From: Euperipatoides rowelli
Lineage: Eukaryota > Onychophora > Udeonychophora > Euonychophora > Peripatopsidae
Direction: 5' to 3' (one strand)
Assembly (NCBI GenBank): GCA_003024985.2
Contig: PXIH01S0003759.1
Length of the DNA: 33,128 bases
Position numbers and translations under genes: made by a program. How positions within the stretch are numbered: position 1 is the stretch's first letter; each line of letters begins with the position of its first letter. Under the pieces are notes generated by a model that did not search any database, had not been told where the DNA came from, and saw nothing but the letters and a program-made list of their open reading frames with translations. Below are positions 22,311 to 32,944 of this stretch, piece after piece.

Positions 22311-23143
22311 GGTTGATTTATTAGGTCATAGGGCCGAATAATATCGGAATGATTAAGTGGTCCTGCTTCGGCAATTGTTTTTTATTAGCCACTGCCTAGT
22401 AGTAGGTACCTCCTCTGTTTTTACAGAAAGGTCACTTGGGAAGAGAGGACCATGGGTCATTTTCTAGGGGAATGAAAGCAATTACTCTGCCTGGGTACTC
22501 GGCTTATATTGAGTCGCTGCCCAGAAACAAGCCCCTCTCCTGCGAATGCCAGAAAGTTGCTTGGGGAAGGAGAGAATTATGTGTTTCGTGATGTTTTCTC
22601 ACTTAGCTAGATCAAGTCTGTTTTGAGAAAGAGTATGTCTGTATCAGGGTATGATTTTATTGGTGATCCTGTTGCCAGATCAAAAGCTTTCCGGTAGTGA
22701 TCTGGATGTGGACCATTATGAATAAGTTCAGTTGACAAACTACTGCATAGTGAGATCTAAGTCCCTTTAATAACTCAACCTTCTTTACTGATTTCAGTTA
22801 ATGATTGCGAGTAGTAATACTCATCGAGGCATTAATCTCTATGTACTGGTTCTTGCATCAGTGAGGATAGACGCATATCATTAAAATAGATTTCTAGATT
22901 ATTGTAGAAATTGAACAAGCAATTGATGGCACCTCATCAATAAGCTACCCTCTGAAATCAGTCATATTAATTTGTATAAATGATATATCTGTCATTAATT
23001 TAGTCTATTGTATTGTTACATGTTTAGGTAACATGATTGGATAGCTGATGTCGGTAAAATGATTAATTTCTAAGGGTGATCCTCAGTGCGTCCAGTCCAG
23101 CATAGGGTGCATTGCTGAAGATGTGCAAAATTATACTCCTAAG

Positions 23144-23171
23144 CTGCATGCCGCTGCAGGGCCACATGCAG
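23144..23171 (+). other. Covarying RNA hairpin, copy C
   Basis: CTGCATG (23144-23150) pairs with CATGCAG (23165-23171). Relative to A and B two inner pairs are replaced (U-A by C-G, G-C by A-U), and pairing is retained. Confidence 0.65.
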
Positions 23172-24141
23172 TCCCGGGTTTCTGGATTGGCCTACCTTGC
23201 ACTGACGCCAGCATTCCTTACCCCTTGATCGGGGGGTTATCTCTTCTGTCTCCATTAGTGCTTAGTCCTGTGATTTGTGTTATTTAAGTGTACTCTTTTT
23301 CCACTGGTTGTCAAACTAATATTTGTTTTTGATTAAGTGTTTTATTATTTTAATAATCATCTCATTAATCCCTTCACCTTTATCCTTAATCTCCTCTACC
23401 TTTCCTCCCTCCCCTCTCAGCAACATTCCTAGGTGCTTTGGCTTAAAAAGGATTAAACCCCTGCCTTGGAATGCTGTTTAGTATTTTTCTGGTGTGAACG
23501 AGTTTCTTTCACATCTTACACTGAGATATCCCTCCCCTCCTATTTCTTTGGATGGGATGTAGTTCCTCAGTCTGATTTTTTAAGAAAGGTTTTCCTGGGA
23601 ACTACTCAGTCCTATTTCTGTGATTGAACATTAATTTGTTTGTTCACAGTGAAACTTGTACCCACTTCCAACCCCTCCTCAATCTTTGATCGGGGGAGCT
23701 GCACATTGATTGAGGAACCTTTCATATTTCATTTACACCAACATATTACTATTTATTTTGATTATTAGGGAAATATTAACTTTCGTTTTTCTCTTTACAG
23801 GAAACATTAGAAGTACATACACAATATCAGAATAAAGATGCTGGCGGGTTTGAGGTCAACTCTGTGTTTCTTCGATCATGACATTGGACAGAGATACTGA
23901 TAAAGGGATTTTATCCTAAAGGTTTATCATTTGTGGACTTAGTCTGTAGTCATTGTAGTGGCTAAGGATGTGCTACACTATAATATTCCTTACTGTGTGG
24001 CACTGTGAGGCCCATGCTGGACCAGGCTTGAGTTGGCCTACCTTGCTTCAGTACCTCTCCCATAGTTGATGGTCCGGAATATTTGAGTTTTTCCCCTACC
24101 TTCCAGCATCAAAAAAGATCTATCATATGTCTACTATCATT

Positions 24142-24266
24142 CTACAGATGTCTATCCGCTCAACTCTTCATCTATGACTTTATCTTTGACTATCAATAAA
24201 AACTTTTGATTCCTTGCACTCCAACTCTTGGGGCCCAATACTTCCACCCCTCTTCCAAGGTGGGAG
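24142..24266 (+). promoter_or_regulatory. 3'-terminal block of copy C
   Basis: The first hairpin (24142-24161) has decayed. AATAAA is at 24195-24200. The terminal stem CTTCCACC (24241-24248)/GGTGGGAG (24259-24266) is intact. GGGGCCCAAT lies just upstream, as in the other copies. Confidence 0.68.
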
Positions 24267-24294
24267 TATCCTGGATGAGGAGGCAGGATGAGCT

Positions 24295-24311
24295 ACACCT
24301 AACCCTAACCT
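24295..24311 (+). repeat. Telomere-like junction C/D
   Basis: ACACCTAACCCTAACCT, about two CCCTAA periods. It runs straight into ORF2 sequence of the 5'-truncated copy D. Confidence 0.85.
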
Positions 24312-24832
24312 GTTGCCATTGAAATTTGTGCAGGATGGTGTTGTGCCCCCTCCTTGGCTTAACAACTTCGAGGTCAGGTGGCCTCAATTTGGAATAGGAT
24401 TATCCCCAAGAAGTTGTCCTCCATTTCCTGGAGGGCACTACACGATCGTCTTTCACCCCCAGAAGAAACTTTGTTATGGGGTGGTCCACAACTCCTAATT
24501 GCATCGTTTGCTGGTTGTTGGACACTAATTATCATCACAACTTTGAGAACTGCTCCTTCACTGCAGGGATGTGGAGAGAGAAACATAACATTGATGACTT
24601 CGTTAAGCAGTATGTCAGTACAATGCAGGCTGGTCATAAGATTTACTGGACTAAGAGATTGAAGACATTACAGACTGATTCCTTGTGTCTGCTGGCATTT
24701 TCCAGCTATAAACTGTTCATCTCTGAGTCTAAGGCAGACCTTGTCAAGATTACTCAACTGGTGCTCAGGTTTAGGGCTGTCTTCTTATTTTATTTTAAAC
24801 TAGTTTGTTCTTGTTCATCCCTCTCATTGTAA
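24311..24832 (+). pseudogene. ORF2 C-terminal fragment of copy D
   Basis: The last ~170 codons of ORF2. LPLKFVQDGVVPPPWLN is read in one frame, shifts near 24378 to WNRIIPKKLSSISWRALHDR, and shifts again near 24478 to the C-terminal motif CIVCWLLDTNYHHNFENC (from 24500), which fits CX2CX7HX4C. SSYKLFISESKADL follows, matching TSYKFFISTSKQDL of copy B. The stop is at 24830-24832. No catalytic domain is present. Confidence 0.85.
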
Positions 24833-26115
24833 TGTAACTTCATTGTACATTTGTTTATGGTCCCCAGCACTCTGTGCTTCTTGTTGGCTTTCTGTTGAGC
24901 TTGTATGTGTTTTTGTGTGAGTTCTATGGCGACACTCCCACTTTTCAGATCAAGTGGCGAATAGTGTTTTCTGTGGAGTCAGTGATGCTTGGTTGCTGAA
25001 ACCTCAGGAATTGACACCATTTGGACTGGATAGTCCCACTTTTGAGGCTTATCTCGGTGAGACTGTCTCAGGATGGCTAACCGCCCGAATCATGATCAGA
25101 GAAGGGACCAAGAAAAAAACTGGCTTTGAAAGAGGGGTTTGAAGTTGCCATGGTTGTTCTGCCTCCACGTCTCTGGAAAGTCTGCTGGAGAGTGTGCAGA
25201 ATTTTTTTCTTATGTGTCTGTGATCACTGGGCACTGGGAGGAGTATTAAATTCCCACCATGAGATTAGTTCTCCTTTAATGTATGGAGAGCTAAGCTGAT
25301 GGGAATGTGGTGCCTGTCCTCTGGAGATGCTACAATGATAGTTTCTCTCCAGTATGATGACCTTTGTCTCCTCTTTTGGTCTTGAGGGGCAAGGTGAGGC
25401 TTGGTCCTTGAGCCAATTGAGTAGAGTTAAAATTGATTTTTCTAAGTCCAGTAAGGGTAAGTTTAAGTTTTTGTCAGTTCTGTAATGTTAGCATTGTCAT
25501 TAGGTTTTTGCCTTTGGCGTTGCATGTGTCCATGTATTTATTTGTAGCATCGCATTTCCTCCTTGTACATTCCTGTCAGTCCCTCCCCTCATCCACCCTT
25601 CCCCCTCAAGTGGCCTAGTGGTATTGTGGAGTAAAAACCCATATCACTGGGTTACTATGGCGTCTTCTTTTGGAAATCTGATTTTCCATCTGAAGGTGGA
25701 GATATGGCGACATGCCCTGGTTTCTCCACCATGCGTCGAGGTCCTGTACCTTACACCTACTTAACTTATGTTAAGTTTGTATCACTGTCCTAACCTCCTA
25801 TGTTTCCTCTGACTATAGGTGGTTAGACCAGTCTCTGGAGACTCCTCAGATTACATGTTGGTATTTGTACCTTTTAAGTTTTATGATAGGTTTTTATGTA
25901 TGTGTCTCATGTGGAACTCAAGCAAAATGAAATTGAGGAACTTTTATTTCTTCCCTGTGATCTTGGGATATCTATCCTGAGACTCTTATTTTTGCTTTTT
26001 CTTTGACTATCAATAAAAATCTTGTCCTCTACACTCTGTGGTCAAGGGCCCAATGGAGTCTGTCAGCTACCCAGGCAGACTCCAGCCTTGACTGGGAGGT
26101 AGGAAGACTTTCTTT
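24833..26115 (+). other. 3' UTR of copy D
   Basis: 1.28 kb, noncoding. ATGGCGAC or ATGGCGTC recurs near 24927, 25659 and 25703. No TATA-like box or shared mid-UTR block was found, unlike the other four copies. Confidence 0.65.
26004..26092 (+). promoter_or_regulatory. 3'-terminal block of copy D with long hairpin
   Basis: AATAAA is at 26012-26017. GTCAAGG (26041-26047) pairs with CCTTGAC (26086-26092), and TGGAGTCTG (26054-26062) pairs with CAGACTCCA (26076-26084), giving 16 pairs around an internal bulge. The primary sequence differs from the other copies but the position (after GGGCCCAAT, before the telomere-like end) is the same. Confidence 0.75.
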
Positions 26116-26136
26116 CCTAACCCTTACCCTAACCCC
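26116..26136 (+). repeat. Telomere-like junction D/E
   Basis: CCTAACCCTTACCCTAACCC plus one C, about 3.5 periods with one variant unit. Copy E begins directly inside ORF1. Confidence 0.85.
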
Positions 26137-26529
26137 AGATCTGATGTCTCTGACACATACCCCGGCTCAGTCTCAGTCAACGACAAGGATAGGTTCGTTT
26201 TCGAAAATATTGCTGAAGACGCCTTCCAAAGTCGCAAATCCAAAGGCTGCTTCCCCACTCAATTACTTTTAGAAATTAACGTAAAAAAGGTAACCACAAT
26301 ACTCATGGAAAATGAAGAATACCAACAACAAAGATCATACAATAAGTTAAGAGAATTGATCGATGCTGCTTATGATCAACAAACAATGGAGACAATGATC
26401 AGCAAGAACTTGTTCAAGAGGCCCACAACATCCTCATGGGATGACCTGTCCTCTTCTGCATCCATGCCAACAAATGAATACGAAAGTAGCAATAAAGGTA
26501 AGAAGGGCAAGGCCGAAAGATCTCACTAA
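26137..26529 (+). pseudogene. ORF1 C-terminal fragment of copy E
   Basis: 131 codons open from the junction to a stop at 26527-26529, so the frame is intact but lacks the knuckle and central domain. SKGCFPTQLLLEINVKK aligns with KGNFPDNLLLDVNIDQ of copy C, and RPTTSSWDDLSSSASM with NPYSSDDLSSASSTTV. The C-terminus is Lys-rich (KGKKGKAERSH). ORF2 begins 57 bases later. Confidence 0.8.
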
Positions 26530-26586
26530 AAGAATCTCAAATAGCAGATTAACACAGTTACAATCGCCATTTACTATTTCACCATA

Positions 26587-29500
26587 ATGGATCTAACAAT
26601 TATAACTCTAAATACTTGTGGCATAAAGTCACTAGAAAAGCAATGCAATCTCATAGCATTCCTAGAAGACCAGTGGTGTGACGTCGCTTTCCTGCAGGAA
26701 AACAAATGCTCCAAACAATACATTCAAAATAGTAATTGGAGCTTTTATTCCTCACAACTAGGCGTCAATAAACGCTGAGGCACTGCCATCTTAATAAACT
26801 ATGAGAACAACAAATTCGGGAAAATTAGTGTTGTTGATGCCATCAACAAAATGGATGGAAACATTTTTGCTAGCAAAACTGTCATCAACAACCTCAGAGT
26901 CTTATTGATCTCAGTCTATCTGCCCTCGAAACCCATCGACAGGAGGAAGGCCTTGATCAACAAACTGAAGACTCCCCTCCTGTCCTTTGAGGACAGATTG
27001 ATAATACTTGGTGGAGATTTCAACTGTGACTCCTCACATCAAATGAGTAATGACCTATACAGGTCAATAGGCGAGGCCGGACTTAGCGACCTGTGGCCGG
27101 TACTCAAAGGCAACACACCCAGACACACCTTTATCCGGTCCCAAAATAGAATTCACAAAATCTTTGTCCCCTCAACCTAATGCCTCAAAGAGGCATTAAG
27201 CATGGCAATTGAAAGACTAAACTGTGGCTTCTCCGACCATTATGCTGTCTCCGTCGTCATTCAGATTGGACTGCATGACCCAGTTAACAAATCGCCAGTA
27301 TGGAAGTGCCCAGATGAGATCTTCGAGTCTGCCATTGCACTTAAAAAATTAAACGATTTTACCACCCACCACTTCAATACTAAAACAGGGGACATCTTTC
27401 AACTATGGGAAAGCTACAAGGAAATAATCGATGAAATCAGAAGTATCATAATCATGACCAGAGACTCAATACAAAAATTCAAATCAAAACAAAAAGATAT
27501 AATAGTAAAAGACAACCACACTCAAAGCGATCAACACCAACAATATTACAGAGGGAGTCACCAATCAAGCTTCCCTAATCAACTGGGACACCGATACGAT
27601 CTTNAATAACAGTATTGACTTTGGTCATGGGCTGCACCAGATAAACACAAAATTCTGGAAGAACACCCACAAAGCCCTCAACACAAAAAATTCTGCAAAT
27701 TCGAAAAGATCGAAATAGATGGCAGATTGGCCTCTAGCCCCAATGACATACGTTCAAAAATCTTTAACACCTCTGCACAACTAAAACCTTTTTAGCATGC
27801 CACACCAATATACCCCAGCTGGTTGACTGATATCAAACAGCTTGATGCATCCATCATCGAAAATGTTACAAGACCGCCCTCAATCAAAGACATTGAACAC
27901 ATAGTAAAAGACTTCAAAAATGGAAAAACTCCCAGGATGGATAGTCTCACTGCCCAATTCTACAAACAGCTGCTACCTCATGAGTTGATGGATGCAATCT
28001 TCAAAAGTGGGACCTTACCAAAATCCTTCCAGGAAGCCTACTACACAGTTTTCATCCCCCAAAAAGGTGACTTAACCAAGTTCACTGAATGGAGACCCAT
28101 CACCCTACAAAACCTTGACTATAAGGTCTTCTCCTGGGTTATGGCTAACATATTAATGGATATCACTGATCAATCAGTCTCTCAAGAACAAGCATACTCA
28201 ATCAAAGGCAGGTGTATGCTGGGGAATGAAATGCAACATGCGACCTGATCTGGTTTGCCAACAAGAAATGACAACAGTTAATAGTTGCCTCCCTAGATCA
28301 GGCCAAAGCGTTTGACTCAGCCTCTCATGTCTTCCTGGATGAGATATTAGCTGCACTCAACCTTAACTGCCACTCCCAAAAACTGATCGGCCTAATTTAC
28401 AAAAAACTCTGCAACTCACCTATTAATAAATGGGTCCCTCACCTTCGGAATCCCTGTCAACCATGGTGTCCGGCAGGGCAACCCCAACTCAGGGGTCCTA
28501 TACTCACTATTTATCAACCCCCTGGTCATACGACTCAAAAAATCCTTGACACCAACAGCCTTCAAAATAGGCAAAAAATGTTTCCCATGGTCGGTGTACA
28601 CAGACAACATCACATTGTTTATGTTGTCACTGGAGGGCCTACAGAATTCTTACAAAATTTTCAAAGAATTTGATAGGTCTTCCGGCGCTTCCTTAAATGA
28701 AACAAAAACACAGGTTTACGTCACCGACTATTGTTCTCAATGCTGTAAAAACACACTATCCCAGCCTAGTAATATTAATATTAAAAGTTTGGGCATAATC
28801 TTCGGCAATAAAAATACTGACCAGCTAAATTACCAAAAAGCAATCACCAAGCTAAGGTCCACTGCCAACAAGATCCAACCTACAATAAACAAAACAGCCT
28901 ATGCTATCAGAGTCAACCTCATCAAGACATTCCTAATGTCTCAGGTGATATACGTAATGCACACGATTGTCCCTGTAGCAAAAGAGATTGATGAAATAAA
29001 TTCAGTCCTCACCAACACATTCTGGGGCAAACGTAGACGCAAATGGGTCACTCGGAAAATTATGATCCTCCCAGCAGAACATGGCGGCCTTGACTTCCCG
29101 AATCCAGACACTAGATTTAAGACCTTTCAATTAAGCTGCATTCGCAGACTCCAGAACACAAATAAAAACAACCTCGAGACCAGAATCATGAAGGCAGTCA
29201 TGGATGAATGCGGGTCTGGAACACTTGGGGTCAAATATTTCTTCTGCAACTCCAGCAGCTTCTGTTCTGGCATATTTCCGCCAGAATATAAGCATATGTG
29301 GGCTTCACTTGACCTCACTGGAGCATGCCCCCCAATTCCAGCCTTGAAACAGTTACTTGCACAACCTGCCTACCACAACAGAATCCTGTCAGCTCAAGGC
29401 TTCGCATTTCCAAACTGGAATACCTGCCGGGTTGACCACTCAGTCTCATCAACAACTACATCACAGTGCATACTCAAAAGAGTGGAGGGGGTTTCTACAC

Positions 29501-30053
29501 AGATACTTGATTGACTTGGGACAAGATACTCACTGGCAAAAATTCAACAAAATCTCAACAGCACAACAAAAATTCAACTCCACGCTAAGTGCATTCCACA
29601 ACAAATACTGGATGCACCCCTAACTAAATTCAAAGGTGAAAAGTCATTAACACAATATACACCTGGTGAACTGTACTGAAACCTCCTCAACTTAAAAAAC
29701 ACCAACACTCCTAAGCCAGCCCCAAAAATCATCGGCCACCTGAACATAAGGTGGAATCAACTATGGCACTCCTGCATACCAAGGTACTGGTCCGACACAA
29801 TGTGGAGAGCTCTCCACGACCACCTAGTCTCAACTAAGAGGAATTATAAAATGAGAATCCAAGATACACCATTGTGCCCCCTGTGTGACAAGCTGGATGA
29901 TGACAACCTCCACATCTTTAAGGACTGCATATACAACGAAGATATACTGAAAGACCTTAAGCTCACTGTCCTGAGACTACAAAACAAAGACCTGCAAAGA
30001 GAGGTTCTAAAAAAAATCACCAAGAAAAAAAAGAGATGGGTCATATGTGCAGC

Positions 30054-30142
<89 letters not shown>

Positions 30143-30364
30143 CACATACAAAATGTTCAATGCTGCCATCAATAATAATTTGGAAAGACTAAAAAAAAAC
30201 CAGAACTATGGTTCAGAGCCCTCTTCAAATATTAGTTAGAGGCGCTCTGCTTTTATTACAAGGACAGCCTGACTGCCATAACCACCCAACATCAATATAT
30301 TCATGTGGAAAAATACACTAATAAACAAGCAATCATAAATTTCAAACCAAACTCTGGGTGCTAA
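26587..30364 (+). pseudogene. ORF2 of copy E (endonuclease-reverse transcriptase), broken
   Basis: The ATG at 26587 gives MDLTIITLNTCG. Endonuclease motifs: LQENK, GGDFN (27010-27024) and SDHYAV. RT motifs: KNGKTPRMDSLTAQFYK, EWRPITLQNLDYK, SLDQAKAFDSA (motif A), GVRQGN, YTDN (motif C, 28597-28608) and LGIIFG. In-frame stops: TGA 26776 (at the Trp of GRWGTA), TAA 27178, TAG near 27793, TGA near 28268, TGA 29512, TGA 29677 and TAG 30233. Shifts lie near 27520, 28245 and 28430. The C-terminal motif CPLC...H...C starts at 29875. A TA microsatellite interrupts the C-terminus at 30057-30139, after which LWFRALFKY resumes before the final TAA at 30362. Roughly 1,230 codons without the repeat. Confidence 0.87.
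30057..30139 (+). repeat. (TA)n microsatellite inside ORF2 of copy E
   Basis: About 83 bases of uninterrupted AT dinucleotide repeat. It sits where other copies encode a short YTSYKFF-like motif, so it grew after insertion from a small AT-rich seed. Confidence 0.98.
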
Positions 30365-30873
30365 CGAGCAATTCCTGGACAGTGACTCCGAAAACCTTAA
30401 CCCTGAAAACACTTACCAATGGTAAAGCAGTCTGCAAACAGTTCACTCCAGAACTTTAAGCCAGCACACAAGAGATCCAGTCCAATCCAACCAGCCACAT
30501 GACAAAATAATGAACAAATGCTTACTGTGCAAATGTTCAGACTCACAGCTAACACCACACATCTATATCTATAAGTCATTGTCCCCAAACTAGTTTTACA
30601 GTGCCCCATGCAAGGCTGGGGTTTTCTGAGAATCGCCCCCAGAGGCACGTGTCGGGCGAGTTACTATTTGATGTGGTCTGGTCTGCCCTGACACAGTTTA
30701 ATGTCAGTTACATCCATCTGTTGAATCTCTATAGTGGAAGGTTGGGCTCAACAGGAATGTCGAAGAAATATGAAATGATGTATTAATTGGTTCATCCAGG
30801 AACTCTTGGTATATCCTCAACAGTTTTATAAATTATAAATTGTGGAGGGATGTGCTCAATTAGTGTATGCTGA

Positions 30874-30903
30874 GGGTACACCTATAAATGACCTCTGGCC
30901 TGC
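30874..30903 (+). promoter_or_regulatory. Conserved TATA-like box in 3' UTR of copy E
   Basis: CCTATAAATGACCTCTGGCC at 30881-30900, about 2.07 kb before the end; same setting as in A, B and C. Confidence 0.45.
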
Positions 30904-31820
30904 CCGGCTACTAATTTGAGCCACATAATTATCAAGAGGGAGTCAAATCCAGACTTGCCTTGGCTGAGAACCTAGCTTGTTTTAATTCCTAGTATCAAAA
31001 ATCTCTTATACTACATCAGAGAGTGGCTTGGGGAAGGAGGTATCTTTGACAAGACCTGGAAGAACATTAGTAACAGTCCTGCCTTGGCATTTGGCTTATA
31101 TTAAGTCAATGTCAGTAACAAGCTTCTCTCCTGTTTTCTACTGGTGAGATGTTTTGGAAAGGAGGACTGAATGAGTGTAAGATGGCTGTTTTTTCGTGTT
31201 TCTTGGTTTTGCTCTGACCTGTCAATTGAATAGGCTTGAACATGAGGTAGGGTTCCATGTGGCTCCAGAAAAAGGGTTGTTCGGTGTTTCATGAATGGCA
31301 TTGGGGGGTGATCACTGCTGGTGACAACATTGGTCTTGGTTGCACCAACAAGTTAAGGATTGCCTTGGATTGTAACACTATTCTTGGTAATAGGGCACCA
31401 AGAATATTTGTTAACACTACAATACAAATGAATTTTAACATTCCCCATCCAATTTCAGAAAAGATAGCGAATAGTGATTATTCATCAAAGCAGTGATTCC
31501 CATGTACTGGTCATCGAGTTGATGAGAATTGACATGTATCATTAGCAGGATTTCTAAAAAGTTTTTAGAAATTAAATGAGCATGTGACAAAATATTGTTT
31601 CACTGCTTATTCTGAAATTGGAGAATCCTTTTTGTTCATAACAAAATAATTGTTCTTTTAAATATATAGTTGCAGGGTCCTCATATAAATCTTCCTGTCT
31701 CTGTTCAGGGTGAAGGTGGGCAGTGTCGGTAAAATGATTAATTTCTGAAGGCTAATCCTCAGTGTGTCCAGTCCGGCAGAGAGTGTAATGCTGAGGATGA
31801 GCAAAAATTACACTCCTAAG

Positions 31821-31848
31821 CTGCATGCCGCTGCGGGGCCATATGCAG
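31821..31848 (+). other. Covarying RNA hairpin, copy E 3' UTR
   Basis: CTGCATG (31821-31827) pairs with TATGCAG (31842-31848), the innermost pair being G-U. Same position as the hairpins in A, B and C. Confidence 0.62.
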
Positions 31849-32820
31849 TACCGGATTTCTGGATTGGCCTACCTCGCACTGACACTGGCCTTCCTTACCT
31901 CTTAATGGTGAATTACTTCATTTTTCTATGCTTGTTTGTTAATTGTTCTCTAGAAATTGTAATGTATTGTAATTTGTTTAGTAATTTATGTCATTCTGAT
32001 TGTCTGTCTTATTGTTTTATTATTTTTAGCAGAATCATCTCATCAATCCTTTTACCATATTTTATTCATCTCTTCTTCCTTTCCTCCCTCCCCCTCTCAG
32101 CAACATTCCTAGGTGCTTAGGCTTAAAAAGGATTAAACTCCTGCCTTGGTATGGTGTTTAGTGTTTTTCTGGTGCGAAATATTTTTCCTTCACACCTTAC
32201 ACAGATACCCCTTCCCTCCTGTTTATTTGGATGGGATGTAGTTCCTCAGTCTGCTTCTTTAAGCAAGGTTTTCCTGGGAACTATTCAGTCCTATCCCTGT
32301 GTTTGAACATTAATTTGTTTGTATGCAGTGAAACTTGTACCCCATCCTATCCCCTACTCAATCTTTGATCAGAGGGAGCCGAACATTGATTGAGGATCCT
32401 TTCGAATTTCATTTTCACCACATATTACAATTTATTTTGATTATTAGGGAAATATCAACTTTTCTTTTTCTTTTTACAGGAAACATTAGAAGTACATACA
32501 CAATATCAGAACAAAGACGCTGGTGGGTTCGGGATCAACTCTGTGTTTCTTCGATCATGACATTGGACAGAGCTACTGATAAAGGGATTTTATCCTAAGG
32601 TTTATTCTTTGTGGCCTTTGTCTGTAGTCGATGTAGTGGCTAATGATGTGCTACACTACAATCTTACTTACTGTGTGGTGCTGTGAGGCCCCATGCTGGA
32701 CTAGACTCAGGTTGGCCTACCTCACTTCAGTATCTCTCCCATAGTTGATGGTTCGGACTATCTGAGTTTTCCCCCTACCTTCCGGCATCTAAAAATATGT
32801 TTCATATGTCTACTGTCGCT

Positions 32821-32944
32821 CTGCAGATATCTATCTGCAGAACTCTTCATCTATGACTTTATCTTTGACTATCAATAAAAACCTTTGAGTCCTTGCACTC
32901 CAACTCTTGGGCCCAATACTTCCACCCCTCTTCCAAGGTGGGAG
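32821..32944 (+). promoter_or_regulatory. 3'-terminal block of copy E
   Basis: CTGCAGAT/ATCTGCAG with an ATCT loop at 32821-32840, AATAAA at 32874-32879, terminal stem CTTCCACC (32919-32926)/GGTGGGAG (32937-32944). The second small hairpin and ACACC segment present in A, B and C are missing; hexamers begin immediately. Confidence 0.7.

Larger units (their letters stand above)
21539..24294 (+). other. Long 3' noncoding region of copy C
   Basis: 2.76 kb with no conserved reading frame. The first ~700 bases are unique, T-rich and show no trace of ORF2. A TATA-like box is at 22288. A ~60-base motif ending in TTGGGAAGAGAGGA (about 22390-22455) recurs as TTGGGGAAGGAGAGAA (about 22510-22575). The shared block starts near 23040 with TCGGTAAAATGATTAATTTC. 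A second, diverged copy of part of it lies at about 23960-24060. A polypyrimidine-ACAG is at 23785-23800. Homology to copy E is strong from 23040 to the end. Confidence 0.75.
18727..24310 (+). mobile_element. Copy C: ORF1-only LINE lacking ORF2
   Basis: It has a short monomer-type leader, an ORF1 with a zinc knuckle, and then 2.77 kb of noncoding DNA with no endonuclease or RT motif in any frame, ending in the family's terminal block and CCCTAA run. From about 23040 on, its 3' UTR is nearly the same as that of copy E. It therefore looks like a non-autonomous relative that would need RT supplied in trans, comparable in content to Drosophila HeT-A. A single internal deletion of ORF2 in this copy is the alternative. 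Confidence 0.82.
24311..26136 (+). mobile_element. LINE copy D, 5'-truncated
   Basis: It begins inside the C-terminal part of ORF2, immediately after the telomere-like end of C, and keeps a 1.3-kb 3' UTR. 5' truncation of this kind is typical of target-primed reverse transcription. The 3' UTR differs from A, B, C and E except for the TTTGACTATCAATAAAAA motif, GGGCCCAAT, a hairpin and the telomere-like end, so D marks a third lineage. Confidence 0.85.
30365..32944 (+). other. 3' UTR of copy E
   Basis: 2.58 kb. A/C-rich and unique up to about 30600, then T/G-rich and alignable with C. It has a TATA-like box at 30883, the shared block from about 31725 (TCGGTAAAATGATTAATTTC), its partial duplicate at about 32640-32735, a polypyrimidine-ACAG at 32478-32479, and the terminal block. 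Over 32478-32605 I count about eight differences from copy C. Confidence 0.75.

Noticed and set aside
26776-29679. Possible non-standard genetic code, from repeated in-frame TGA, TAA and TAG in otherwise good frames
   Set aside because: All three stops occur, the aligned residues in other copies are not constant for any one stop, and frameshifts occur as well; decay or sequencing error is enough.
32335-32598. Small ORF of 87 codons in the 3' UTR of copy E, and similar short ORFs at 8241, 9227, 18464 and 31764
   Set aside because: The matching regions in other copies do not keep the frame, while hairpins and noncoding motifs there are conserved. They look like chance frames.
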